Positions 1-11,728 of a DNA stretch of 64,000 bases are shown here, piece by piece (position 1 is the first letter of the stretch; every line of letters starts with the position of its first letter). The notes beneath the pieces are model-generated. The model ran no database searches. It was not told the origin of the DNA and saw only the letters and a program-made list of their open reading frames with translations. Position numbers and translations under genes: made by a program. Origin of the DNA: Magicicada septendecula (taxonomy: Eukaryota > Arthropoda > Insecta > Hemiptera > Cicadidae); the NCBI GenBank assembly GCA_034769895.1, contig CM068369.1, forward strand, positions 430,553,479 through 430,617,478, written 5' to 3'.

Positions 1-1641
1 GACAAAATTTTGAGTAGGGACGAATTAATAAAAACTATCTGCCCAAGACAGAGACAGTCAGTGATACTCAATTTTTAGACAGTCTACACTCAATTTTTGA
101 AACAGTTATACTAAAGTTTTACAGTCAGAATTTTCAGACAGTTTACATCCAAAATATCAAGTAGTTTAACTTCAAGTGCGAGAGACGGTATATCATAAAC
201 TTTCAATTGTTTACTCAAATCATTCGGAGTTAGTAATTATTCAAAGTTCAGAAGAGTACATTAAACGGCGGAATGCTAACTCGAGTTCGGAAGTTAGATC
301 GGTAACAAGTAACTTAAAAGACTTAATAATACATTCATATCGCGGTAGTGATACTTTACCGGTGTGCGCAGTAACGGACTTAGTGAAAATTACACCAAGT
401 GAGCAATCAGACCGTTACACTAACAGACAGCATCACTTAACGATATACAAATTATTTGAACTTAATATTGTGTACGACACATTATCAACAACATAATGAA
501 CACGAAACATTAAACAAACTAATAAATTATATGAACGTTTAATGAAGCAGCGACAAATGGAACTAGACAGGTATATTGACTTTAAAACGAACTCACAGCA
601 TACACAGTAAGATGAAACATTGATTGAACACTGAACTTCAATTACTCACACATATACAAGCGCCTACGCGAGTGATCGGAAGAATAAAGTGTTAAGTGGT
701 TGTGATAAAGCAGCATCCGACGGAATGTGTCTACGAGCCATCTCCATCACCAGAACGAGACTTCGTCAACAACTAATGGATATTCAATAACCAAGTAACC
801 ATTATTATAATTATTTCTAATTAGTAACTTCTACTGACCTGGTTTCTTTCAAAGAATTCACACCTGAGAAAATTATTAAGAAAAGTAATGAATAAATCTG
901 AATAAAGTAGTTAATGAACGTATAAACAAAAGCTTATTTGGGATTTAATGAACGCATTAAATAAGTAGAATATTGAATTGTAATATCATTTGATTTATAT
1001 ATGTATGTATGTTTTCTTTGTTTTTCAGCATATATTGAGACATGTCTTTGTTTATTATAAAATATGTATGTATTTCAGGTACAGCGACGTAACCTATGTA
1101 CTATTATAATATGTTATGAGTGATAATTAAACTAGTATTCTAGTTGATCATAATATGCGTTCATTATTACCAATGCGACCCAAATATTAACCTATAGTTT
1201 GAAGGAATACAAATAGATTTTAAGAGTTTCATGTGTTCAAGTAAATTAAATGAATTGATAACGGTAATCTATTAAATGATATCACGTATGTGTTGATGAG
1301 AATCAGAATAGTTATACATAATGTTAAATGGTTGCCTCACACACAGCATTAAAAGAATCAATTAAAACAAGTAAAAACTTATTATCTATTGCACATGAAT
1401 TTATATAAAATTCAGTATATAAACTGTGTTCCAACACGTGAGCATAGTCAGAGTCATAAATAAGATTCAATTATACACATACATGTAAGAGATCGATAAA
1501 TTTTGTATTTAAGAGCAAACACAATAACAATATTAATAACCACAAGTGTGATTTTACATTTACTACACATTTGCATAAATTGACATTTATAATTTACCAC
1601 TAATCAAATATGCAAATAAAAGTTATAAATTTACATTTATA
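1..1641 (+). repeat. E1 5' LTR, 3' portion only
   Basis: This segment is collinear with 6824-8464 at a constant offset of 6823. The match ends at TTTATA, about 2 nt before the TGGCGCC site at 1644, the usual spacing between LTR and primer-binding site. A frame of 106 codons is shared by both LTRs (176-496 and 6999-7319). It opens with GTG and has no ATG start or recognisable motif, so I do not call it a gene. Short ACAGTY-type motifs are clustered at 45-180 and may mark the start of the transcript, but this is inference. Confidence 0.93.
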
Positions 1642-1643
1642 AA

Positions 1644-1655
1644 TGGCGCCCATCC
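1644..1655 (+). other. E1 primer-binding-site-like sequence
   Basis: TGGCGCCCATCC lies immediately downstream of the 5' LTR. A TGG start, complementary to a tRNA CCA end, is expected for a minus-strand primer-binding site. I do not assign a particular tRNA. Confidence 0.7.
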
Positions 1656-1789
1656 GCACGGCATGATACGTATTAACAAAGATTGTTAACACGTACAGCT
1701 TTGGTAAAGAACAGGCAGTAGAAGTAGTAGAGAAAGTAGTGTCATAGAAATAGAAGTAAGATAAGTGTTATTAGTGTAAGTCAGTTTGA

Positions 1790-4645
1790 ATGATTACGCG
1801 CAGTAGGGCAAAAATGGCGAGCAATTCAGACAGTGTACAATTTGACATTAATAACCAATTAGGCGCAGTAAATACCGAGGACAATACTACACCTAGCGAA
1901 CCAAGTGATGTGGTAGAGAATCCAGAAGATAGGGCGCGAGGACAGACATCGAAACTAGAAGATGGAAATCTACAAACGTTGATGGAGTTCATTCGTCAAC
2001 AGAGTGAAAAACAAGGAGAGGGTATTAAATTACTTAGCGAAAGGCTAGAAAAACAAGACGAGAAACAAGAAGAACGAAGTAAGAAATTAGAAGAAAATAT
2101 TAAATTAATTAGAGAAGAAAGTATTCAATTAATAAGTGAAAAATTCGACCAGCAGAAGGAAGAGATTACACAAATAAGGTCCGAGATACGTGAAAGCCAG
2201 CAGACCTGGGAAAGAAAGGTCGTCGAACTACAGAAGAAACAAGATGATGTCGTGAGAGACTTGAGGGAAGAAGCCAACAAGAAGTACGTAGAAATACAAG
2301 AAAAACAAGAGAATGGTCGTCAAGAATGGATGGCAGCAGTACACACTACCCAAACGACCGTTAAAAGGATTAATCACAAGTTCGATGTTCACGTCAAGGA
2401 TTACAATAAGAAACACGAAGAACTCAAGGCCGAGATACACGATACCATGTTGCAGAAACAACAGGAGCAAGAAGGAACAAATAGTAATATTATACAGAAA
2501 TTAGAAGAAGTAGACGGTAGACAACGTTCAACAGAACAGAAGCTGGACGAGACTACGAAAGAGAAGACAACGAGGATCGAAGAATTAAAGGGACATTTGA
2601 CTAAGGTACGAGAGAACCAAGAAAGATTGCAGCGACAATTGATGGAAGGTGAGTGTGGGATATTAAATCGAATTAACGGGCCTAACCACAATGATCTCAA
2701 ATATAATGGCACGGACAGATTCCCTATGGAATTCCTCAAAGAATTGTCCGAAATTCAAGAGTTATACTATCCCGCTGACAATATCAAGTGGATTGGCAGA
2801 CATCTGGAGTTGGACGCAGGAATTTGGTGGCGAGTGATACGTGACCAAGTATCAAACTTCGAAGAATTCAAGGAAGCGTTCTCTCTGAAATATTGGGGCC
2901 AGGAACGACAGGACAGTATCCGGGACCATTTGGAGTATGGCAGGTTTGATTGGCGCGGACCAGTTACTGCTATTCAATATATTGAACGCATTTTGTTGGA
3001 AAGTAAGCAGTTAACACCTACTCTGTCTGATTATCAGTTAATACGTAAGATATCTCGTCACTTTGGGCGTGAGATCCAGCTCGCGGTGGTCACAAGAGGG
3101 ATTGTGACGATACCAAACTTCGAATCTCTGATCATCGAGTATACACAGATTCAACCAAGAATTAATAGAGAGTCGAACTATGCGGCGGCAAACGAAGGAC
3201 AGAAATTTACCTGGACACAGGAATTAAATGAATGTTTTCAGCAGGTTAAAAGGTTATTCGTAGAAACAGTCATCTTAAAGTTTCCACGAATAAACCAAAG
3301 ACATTACATGCAATGTGACGCCAGCAACTTTGCATATGGCGGACAACTATATCAATTGGACGAAGAAGGAAGAATTGGAGTAATAGCTTTTACCAGCAAG
3401 ACATTCAAGGGTGCAGAAATAAATTATTACACTACGGAGAAGGAGCTTTTGTGTATTGTAAAATGTCTTGAGCGGTTCCGTATATACATACTAGGACAAC
3501 CGTTAACCATCATTACTGATAATAAAGCACTGACTTTTATGAATAAATGTCATTTAAACAACTCGCGTATTACACGCTGGATCTTAAGTATTCAGGAGTA
3601 CAAATTCGACATTGTCCATTGTAGAGGTAAGGACAATATTATCGCTGATCTCCTAAGCCGAAATCCAGAAGATGCCACGCTAGAAGTAATTAGTGACAAT
3701 ATTTCCGAATACTTAATTAACCACATGACAATCAAAATGGATAAGAAGGTAAGCAAGATCCTAACGGACATTGGAAAGTATCAAACTCAAGATAATAAGC
3801 TTAAGTATATTATTGATAAGATTAGGGAAAATTGTATAGATAAGGAATTAAATAAATTTTATAGATTCGTCGTTGAGAAATTGTACAGATTACGCAAAAG
3901 GGAGTGGAAACTATACGTACCGAACAGTGTGTCTGGCGAAATAATTGCTGAAATACACCGTATGTATGGGCATCCCGGTGCGAAGAGATGTATCAAATTA
4001 TTGCAGGAGTACTTTACCATAGACGGTATGTTAAAGAGGGTGAAAAATTACGTACGGGCTTGCGACACTTGTCAGCGAAAAAAAGATTCCGGCAACAAAA
4101 ACTTGTTCGGAGGAACAAAAGCCATAATACCGTTACGCAAGGGTGACCTTGTGAGCGCGGATTATTACGGACCATTACCTGTTTCGTCCGCCGGGGTAAG
4201 ATATCTGTTTATTATGGTTGACAACTTTACCAAATACGTACGACTTTTCACACTTCGTAGGGCAACGACCGTCGCTACACTGAGAAGAGTACACCAGTAT
4301 TGTGAGGAACTGGGGTCTCCTAGAGTGATTATCACAGACAACGGAACGCAATTTTCATCTAAAAAATGGTTAGATGGATTAACTGAACTAAATATCCAAC
4401 CACGATTTACCGCAATAAGGAACCCTTGTGCGAATCTGGCTGAAAGAATCAACAGACAGCTTGGGAACTTATTTAGGATCTTTGTTGGTGATCAACATAC
4501 AAAGTGGTCGCGTTACGTACCAATCGTCGAGAGTTGTATTAACGAAACGTACCACGAGACGATAGAAGTAACACCGTACGAAGCTCAGCTCGGAAAAAAC
4601 CTCCCAGAGCGTGGGAAAAATACATCAACAAGGATATACTCGTAG
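1790..4645 (+). pseudogene. E1 Gag fused in frame to RNase H and integrase; protease and reverse transcriptase missing
   Basis: The frame has 951 codons and starts at an ATG (MITRSRAK). Residues about 40-290 are a charged, Gln/Glu/Lys-rich coiled coil. Residues about 300-455 resemble a retrotransposon capsid (a WW pair and an F..KYW motif also found in E2 Gag). At about residue 465 (nt 3180-3200) the protein passes straight into the segment before RNase H. RNase H acidic residues are visible (CDAS D510, EKELL E552, TDN D577). Integrase follows, with an HHCC zinc finger (H723, H728, C758, C761) and a DD35E triad (D791, D850, E885). Compared with E2, the Gag C-terminus, the protease and the whole polymerase are absent. 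A frameshift near 4597-4612 removes the integrase C-terminus, so the protein ends on about a dozen out-of-frame residues. It could still yield Gag or integrase, but it cannot copy RNA. Confidence 0.9.
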
Positions 4646-4959
4646 TTAAAGGGGTAGATCATAACCAAATATTTATCAAATTGAAGGAGAAGAGAGAAAA
4701 ACAAGCAAAATTATGTAATGAGACTAAGACCATTACAAGATTCAACATTGGTGAGAAGGTGTTAATCAGAACATATCATCAATCGGACGCGGTCCAGAAA
4801 AGAATTGAAAAATTTTGCGAACTGTACTGCGGACCATATAAAGTGCATCAAATTCTCGGAGAAGCTACTTATCTACTCGTTGATTGCAATGATGACAAGA
4901 AACTCCGTGGAAAATTTATTGCCAGACAATTGAAAAAATACTATGAATCAGAGAATTGA
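4613..4959 (+). pseudogene. E1 integrase C-terminal segment, shifted out of the main frame
   Basis: This frame is open from upstream of 4620 to the stop at 4959 and is one frame off the main coding frame. It has the basic linker and the G-E-K-V-L-I / G-P-Y-K-V motifs of the gypsy integrase C-terminal (SH3-like) domain, matching the GERVLLKN / GPYTI region of E2 Pol. A single indel near 4597-4612 separates it from the catalytic core. It has no start codon of its own at a sensible place, so it is the broken-off end of the same gene. Confidence 0.85.
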
Positions 4960-5790
4960 AGATGAAGGAAGTAGAAGAAATTGAAGAAGATGTCTTAAGA
5001 AGCTAGCAGATGCTGATGAATCAACTGCGTTAGGGTAATTGACGCGGTGATATCATTCAAGCTTGCTTAACCAAGAAATTTATGTTCTTTAATTGTTGAA
5101 ACATAACATAAAAATGTATTTAGCTAATTAAGCACTAATTAAATGTTAGATAATAAGATAAATTAACATTTAGTGTGACATTTTATAAAAATATTGCAGT
5201 GAATGCAAAGGACATTTAATTGCTATTATTTGATTTATATGGTAATAAGTTACAAGGACAAAGTGAAAAAATGGACACTTAAAATCAAATAAGTGATAAT
5301 ATTCAAAAGAACTAGATAGTGAATGCACTTTATTAATGTGAGTGTATGTAATTAGTAGGCTAGGATTGTAAATGATGCTATCATGAAGTAGGTAAATCAT
5401 TAAAACTAAATGTAATACGTGTATGTAAATTATTAAGATAATCACAATTAACGTAGCGGTTGTGTCAATTAACAATTTAATTTTAAAATAACAGTTTAAA
5501 AGATTTTATTGGTAAGATCATTAGTAATGCACAAAGGTGTATATGTATAGGAGATTTTCTTGGATATCATGTAAAGGTTACATTGAACCGTTTAACTGTT
5601 TGATAATATCTTGTGAGTATGATATTTTAGAAGGTAAACTTTTATTCAATTGATGAAATTATTTAATTGCTTATGGAATTTATGATTTGTCTTATAAGTA
5701 TAAAGATAAGGTATTTATATGTAAATTCGACAATGTGAAATGCGTTCAGCTATCCCAAATAGCTAGCAATAAATTCAGAGAACCAATTAA
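4960..5790 (+). other. E1 untranslated region between integrase and the 3' LTR
   Basis: About 830 nt of AT-rich sequence without a supportable frame on either strand. I see no env-like signal peptide or transmembrane frame. Confidence 0.6.
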
Positions 5791-5803
5791 AACCAAAAGG
5801 GGG
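5791..5803 (+). other. E1 polypurine-tract-like sequence
   Basis: AACCAAAAGGGGG precedes TGTACCAC. A purine run ending in G just before a TG is the usual layout of the plus-strand primer and the 3' LTR start. The exact LTR start cannot be tested because the matching end of the 5' LTR is outside the window. Confidence 0.6.
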
Positions 5804-8463
5804 TGTACCACTGGTAATATAAGCTTTTGAAAGTAGGTTATTGTGTATACCTTCCCCTGAAGAAGATGGACACGGCGAGGCGACGTACAGGGCGCAGAAT
5901 GTAGATTTGAGTTGTTCCCAGAGGTCACATCATCAAATCGAAATTGAGGACACTGTAACGAGCAGAAAATTTTAAAAAATTTTGAATTTTCACCTCGGCA
6001 GAGTACGTTCACACGAGGCAAGTGTCAACGACTTATGGTGGAGCAATAAATAAGGAGTAATGAGAAGGTGTCAGTGAAGCGTTGCTGACTTGACAATAGA
6101 AACACATTAAGTTCAATCCAACTATAGAATTTGGTGGCGTATGATGACAGGGAAAGTTTCGTCCAGAATTATTGCTCTCCGCAGCTGTAACAAAGTAAGT
6201 AAGGACATTCACACCCGTACCGAGAATTGTAGCAGATGTTGACCATGTTACGTCAGTAGACGATAAGCGACAAAAACGAGTGAGACTCCATACTACAATG
6301 AAACGGATGCGCTGCACCTTAAGAAACAATACTGGAAGATAGGCTGACAAAGACTACAGTCATGTTACGCAGCTGGAGGTATCGTCTAATTGACAGACAA
6401 GAATTTACGAAGGGAAAGTTGGGGTGACTTCAACGACCAGCAGATGTTCGAAATTAGTAATAGCCAGAAAAAAGGGGTTAGAGTATAGAACAATACGTCA
6501 GGGAGACTGTAAGTACAGATAATGGGAATCTATAGAAACGCAGAGTTTACTCAGACAATAGACTGATAGACAAGTGTTTAATAGCCGTAGTTTCTTCGAA
6601 GCGGGTCAACGATCGTCAGGGCAGAAATCAGGGAGACCTAAGGACCTATCAGAGGCCTTCAGCCAGCGAGAAATTTGATGGTGAGGGGTGTTTCCATAGC
6701 AACTGAAACGAAGAACCTATCGGAAGAACTATGACGTAGAATCTTGACATGGTGGGACAGTATTTTCCAAGAAAATCAAAAACTGACCAATCTCGAAATG
6801 AAGTAGGCGTGAAGCGCGCCAGAGACAAAATTTTGAGTAGGGACGAATTAATAAAAACTATCTGCCCAAGACAGAGACAGTCAGTGATACTCAATTTTTA
6901 GACAGTCTACACTCAATTTTTGAAACAGTTATACTAAAGTTTTACAGTCAGAATTTTCAGACAGTTTACATCCAAAATATCAAGTAGTTTAACTTCAAGT
7001 GCGAGAGACGGTATATCATAAACTTTCAATTGTTTACTCAAATCATTCGGAGTTAGTAATTATTCAAAGTTCAGAAGAGTACATTAAACGGCGGAATGCT
7101 AACTCGAGTTCGGAAGTTAGATCGGTAACAAGTAACTTAAAAGACTTAATAATACATTCATATCGCGGTAGTGATACTTTACCGGTGTGCGCAGTAACGG
7201 ACTTAGTGAAAATTACACCAAGTGAGCAATCAGACCGTTACACTAACAGACAGCATCACTTAACGATATACAAATTATTTGAACTTAATATTGTGTACGA
7301 CACATTATCAACAACATAATGAACACGAAACATTAAACAAACTAATAAATTATATGAACGTTTAATGAAGCAGCGACAAATGGAACTAGACAGGTATATT
7401 GACTTTAAAACGAACTCACAGCATACACAGTAAGATGAAACATTGATTGAACACTGAACTTCAATTACTCACACATATACAAGCGCCTACGCGAGTGATC
7501 GGAAGAATAAAGTGTTAAGTGGTTGTGATAAAGCAGCATCCGACGGAATGTGTCTACGAGCCATCTCCATCACCAGAACGAGACTTCGTCAACAACTAAT
7601 GGATATTCAATAACCAAGTAACCATTATTATAATTATTTCTAATTAGTAACTTCTACTGACCTGGTTTCTTTCAAAGAATTCACACCTGAGAAAATTATT
7701 AAGAAAAGTAATGAATAAATCTGAATAAAGTAGTTAATGAACGTATAAACAAAAGCTTATTTGGGATTTAATGAACGCATTAAATAAGTAGAATATTGAA
7801 TTGTAATATCATTTGATTTATATATGTATGTATGTTTTCTTTGTTTTTCAGCATATATTGAGACATGTCTTTGTTTATTATAAAATATGTATGTATTTCA
7901 GGTACAGCGACGTAACCTATGTACTATTATAATATGTTATGAGTGATAATTAAACTAGTATTCTAGTTGATCATAATATGCGTTCATTATTACCAATGCG
8001 ACCCAAATATTAACCTATAGTTTGAAGGAATACAAATAGATTTTAAGAGTTTCATGTGTTCAAGTAAATTAAATGAATTGATAACGGTAATCTATTAAAT
8101 GATATCACGTATGTGTTGATGAGAATCAGAATAGTTATACATAATGTTAAATGGTTGCCTCACACACAGCATTAAAAGAATCAATTAAAACAAGTAAAAA
8201 CTTATTATCTATTGCACATGAATTTATATAAAATTCAGTATATGAACTGTGTTCCAACACGTGAGCATAGTCAGAGTCATAAATAAGATTCAATTATACA
8301 CATACATGTAAGAGATCGATAAATTTTGTATTTAAGAGCAAACACAATAACAATATTAATAACCACAAGTGTGATTTTACATTTACTACACATTTGCATA
8401 AATTGACATTTATAATTTACCACTAATCAAATATGCAAATAAAAGTTATAAATTTACATTTAT
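5804..8463 (+). repeat. E1 3' LTR (about 2.66 kb)
   Basis: The last 1.64 kb is a copy of 1-1641, and the first 1.02 kb is inferred from the purine tract. The end lies at TTTATA (8458-8463), after which the two copies diverge. The LTR is unusually long for a gypsy element, like that of E2. Confidence 0.85.
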
Positions 8464-8464
8464 A

Positions 8465-11182
8465 GAATGGATAACAAAAGTGTTACTAAACTATGTTCTA
8501 TTGTAAGGTAATTAAACTAGAGATTATAAGGATCATACTAGTAATAAGAATAATTACCAAGTAGAGATTTGTATTTGTCACTAGTGTAAATGAAAATACT
8601 GAAATTGACATATTGAAATTTACACAATAACCAATCTAAAAAACCTGTACCAATATTAATAAAAAAGGAATGAAATGGGTATCAGTAGGATCAATGATAT
8701 TTGATATCAGTAATATAATATAAACCAATAATTATTATCATGAAAGTAAGTCATAATAATGAAAATTAAAAATACTTGTCATGTAGCACTAGATGCAAGA
8801 ACTATTGATAAGTTAACAACAAATGGGAATATCATAATGCAAACCAAAACCTTGTAAAATTTTATAATTATTGTGATGACCATGTATGTAAGAGATAATG
8901 ACTTAAAAAACGATTATGTAATGTATAATGAATACAAATAATGTGACACCCAATAGTTCATAGCCACGGGCTGTTATAAAGAATAAATGTAAGAAAATAA
9001 CAATGTAATAACTAAAACTGCGGTGATCAGAAGTTGTAATGGTCATTTCAGAATAATTGTGTCATAATAGAAACGGTTAAGAAACCACTATTAAGAGATA
9101 ATAAGCAAAACTAATGGGTAGAGTCATAGGCCAAGATGTGTAGCCAAGGTATTTGTAATGTTTATTAGGAATAAGGATTTACTTATATCTATAAACAGCC
9201 AAAGACAATTTTTATCAATATACAACTTTATAACTAATTGTAAAGAGTTCATACTCGAGTGTCAGGGAGTAATCATCAATGTTCATTGAAATTGATTTAT
9301 ATAAATAAATAAAACAAACATTATTATAGATAAATAGACAATAAGAAATGTTAGTAATTTTAATTTTATTAATAATGATCAAATACATATGGTGTGGGGG
9401 AATCAAATTGTTCGTCTCAGAAAGCCCTGAGCATTGGTAATAATGAATTGTTGATTAGAGCAAAGATAAGTGGACGATACTAATTATAAAGAATGTGCAA
9501 TCCCTTGGGCATCATAATGTAAACCAATTTATCATAATCTCAAACCCAGTCAAAAGACGCGTTGAAGGCGTCTATTTTGCCGAGATGTACCGAAGAATTG
9601 CGGAAATTGAGAAAATTAACCAATCACCGATCACTATCGAGCATTAGAAGCCAGATTCGTACACCGAAGAGGACACAGTCATCTCAGTATCCAGACGGGT
9701 AAGCCACGTCGGTCCTGGGTCCAATTTTATGAATTCACACCGACCAGCTGACGGGGAGCGGTAACCTCAAAAAGTGAAAGTTAGGTTATGCCGGTAGTAA
9801 ACAAAGTCGGGTTAACCTTATATCAGTGATTATGTACGGAGTATGTGCGCATAGGTAGTGAATAAATATTAATAAAAAGTTAAAAGTGCAATTACGAAAG
9901 AAAAAAAGGAAAATACAAGCAAGTATAGTGATAATTAAACTGTATTTAGAGCAAATATGACTTGTCACAATAAAATTTTTTATTGAGTACAATTAATAAG
10001 ACTTATTGAATAAATCGAAAGATAATTAAAATTCGAAAACATGAGGAATATTGGACCTTATCCATTTAATTAATTTATTAATCGCTAAAGGAGTTAGCGA
10101 CAGTTGACTTTATTTATAAAGGTTATTCAATTATTTGATAAATTTTATAAAAACGATGAAGGTAACATTTTCATATGAACACTAAGAGTGCAATGAACCT
10201 TATTATTTTGATTAATATATTAACAATTTAAGAAGTGTGACGAAAGCTAATTATAATTTTAATATTCGTCCACAGACATGATGATATTTATCAAGATAAT
10301 TAATAAAATAATGTATAATGAACCTTAAGAAAGAGTTAACCAGTATTGTATTAATCAATTTGTTCCTAGTTAAAAGAATTTAATAACAAGCTGAACATGT
10401 TTACCAGAGTTATTTGTTTACCTGATTAAATTCATCCAATATAAAGAATCAGATGATTTTCTATGAACACTGAAGAGTGTCATAACTTTTTTAAACTTGT
10501 AATTTTATATGTTGTTGAAAAAGTATTATTAACTTTAGGTTCACTGATCACAGTTCAGTACGCCAAATTAACCTACAATGTTGACGCAACGTGTTTGATA
10601 ATTTTTATGTTATTAGTTAAGATGTATTTATTAATGTAATCACTCTCCTACTACTCAATGATTATAGTAGTATAATGATTCAGTTTTTTTTGTTTTTTGT
10701 ATCTTGCAGTCTAAAAAGAGCTACAGTTTAGATAAAACTTGTAACCAAATATAACGTTTTATGTTCTGAATACGAAGAATCGGAATAACCAAACCTGAGA
10801 TAAAAGATTTGCATAAAGCTAATCATTATTGTAAAATGGACAAAATGTCAAATTTAGTTATTGTTTAAAGTAAATTCAGGAGCATTATCGAACATTAAAA
10901 CACATTTTTACCCAGTAAAAGGAGTTAACTAAATTATTTCAGTAGACTAGATAATTACAGGTTAGGTGGACAGCTCGCAACAGTTGGTACTGTTGGTAGC
11001 GGCACTTGAGATAATTTAAATTATTTTAAATTTAAATTATCATCTCAACTCTGCATAATTAACAGGACTTTATTCCAAGTAAGTACATCGCTAATAAATG
11101 AAATCTACCTTCAGGGAGGTACCTTCAGCGTAATCTACCTAACGAAATAAATGTTATAGGTAAATCATCAAGAAAGAGTTAA
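8465..11182. other. AT-rich flank of E1, no gene seen
   Basis: I see no coding frame. A GC-richer block at 9541-9800 stands out from its surroundings and could be a relic of an older LTR, but I have no second copy to prove this. A hairpin lies at 11006-11048, in which TTGAGATAATTTAAAT pairs with its complement apart from 3 extra bases. Confidence 0.4.
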
Positions 11183-11292
11183 TTAATTGATCATTTAAAC
11201 ATTGTATTTGCCTCCAAAAGCGTTTTAAGACTATAAAACAGATTAATTACCTTCCGTCACGCTTTTTGAAATCCGAAAACAGGATTACTCGA

Positions 11293-11320
11293 GTTTCGAC
11301 ACATTAAGTGTCATCTTCAG
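11293..11320 (-). ncRNA. Hammerhead-ribozyme-like core in FB1 left arm
   Basis: Read on the - strand: CTGAAGA, T, stem II GACAC/GTGTC with loop TTAAT, then GAAAC. Stem III is the palindrome ACTCGAGT, followed by A (a GTA cleavage triplet). Stem I is AGGAT before the core pairing with ATCCT after the cleavage site. This fits the type I hammerhead order. One pyrimidine between CTGAAGA and stem II is extra relative to the classical core, so activity is uncertain. Confidence 0.6.
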
Positions 11321-11630
11321 ATCCTCGATGAATATAGGTTAAAAATACATTTGTTGATGTATGCACATCCCGTGAGATAATAAAAACAACACAAACATAA
11401 CAACAAAAATACTTAAATAATTTAACACATATTAAAACCGAGACAAAACAGAACGAAAACACAATACACGCGGCCGACGCCGACCTGCGCAGGAACACGT
11501 TATACAGTAAAAAAAAAAAAATTCTTGAAATTATTTAAGTATTTTTGTTGTTATGTTTGTGTTGTTTTTATTATCTGACGGGATGTGCATACATCAACAA
11601 ATGTATTTTTAACCTATATTCATCGAGGAT

Positions 11631-11655
11631 CTGAAGACACTTAATGTGTCGAAAC
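11631..11655 (+). ncRNA. Damaged hammerhead-like core in FB1 right arm
   Basis: It is the mirror copy of the left-arm motif but lacks 3 nt between CTGAAGA and the stem, so stem II is shortened. Stem I (AGGAT/ATCCT) and GAAACTCGAGTA are kept. It is probably inactive. Confidence 0.5.
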
Positions 11656-11728
11656 TCGAGTAATCCTGTTTTCGGATTTCAAAAAGCGTGACGGAAAGTA
11701 ATTAACCTGCTTTTAATTGATCAATTAA

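Larger units (their letters stand above)
1..8463 (+). mobile_element. E1: Ty3/gypsy-type LTR retrotransposon with an internal deletion, 5' LTR cut by the window edge
   Basis: Bases 1-1641 recur at 6824-8464 with one mismatch that I found (A at 1421, G at 8244), which makes them the two LTR copies. Between them lie, in order, a primer-binding-like site (1644), a 951-codon frame (1790-4645), an integrase C-terminal frame (4681-4959), about 840 nt of untranslated sequence and a purine tract (5791-5803). The 3' LTR then probably begins near 5804, so the complete LTR is about 2.66 kb and roughly 1 kb of the 5' LTR lies outside the window. The near identity of the LTRs means a recent insertion. Protease and reverse transcriptase are missing, so this copy cannot move by itself. 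No env-like frame is present. Confidence 0.93.
11199..11712 (+). mobile_element. Foldback element FB1 (PLE-like, with hammerhead-like motifs)
   Basis: The inverted arms are 11236-11423 and 11528-11712, with few mismatches, around a spacer of about 104 nt. A single-copy tail (11199-11235) lies only on the left. Flanking direct repeats at 11183-11198 and 11713-11728 (TTAATTGATCA then TTTAA or ATTAA, one mismatch in 16) look like a target duplication. Each arm carries a hammerhead-like motif. The left-arm copy is complete on the - strand, and the right-arm copy has lost 3 nt. It has no coding capacity. Confidence 0.75.

Noticed and set aside
176..496. 106-codon frame present in both E1 LTRs (also 6999-7319)
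   Set aside because: It starts with GTG, lacks an ATG and any motif, and recurs only because the LTR is duplicated.
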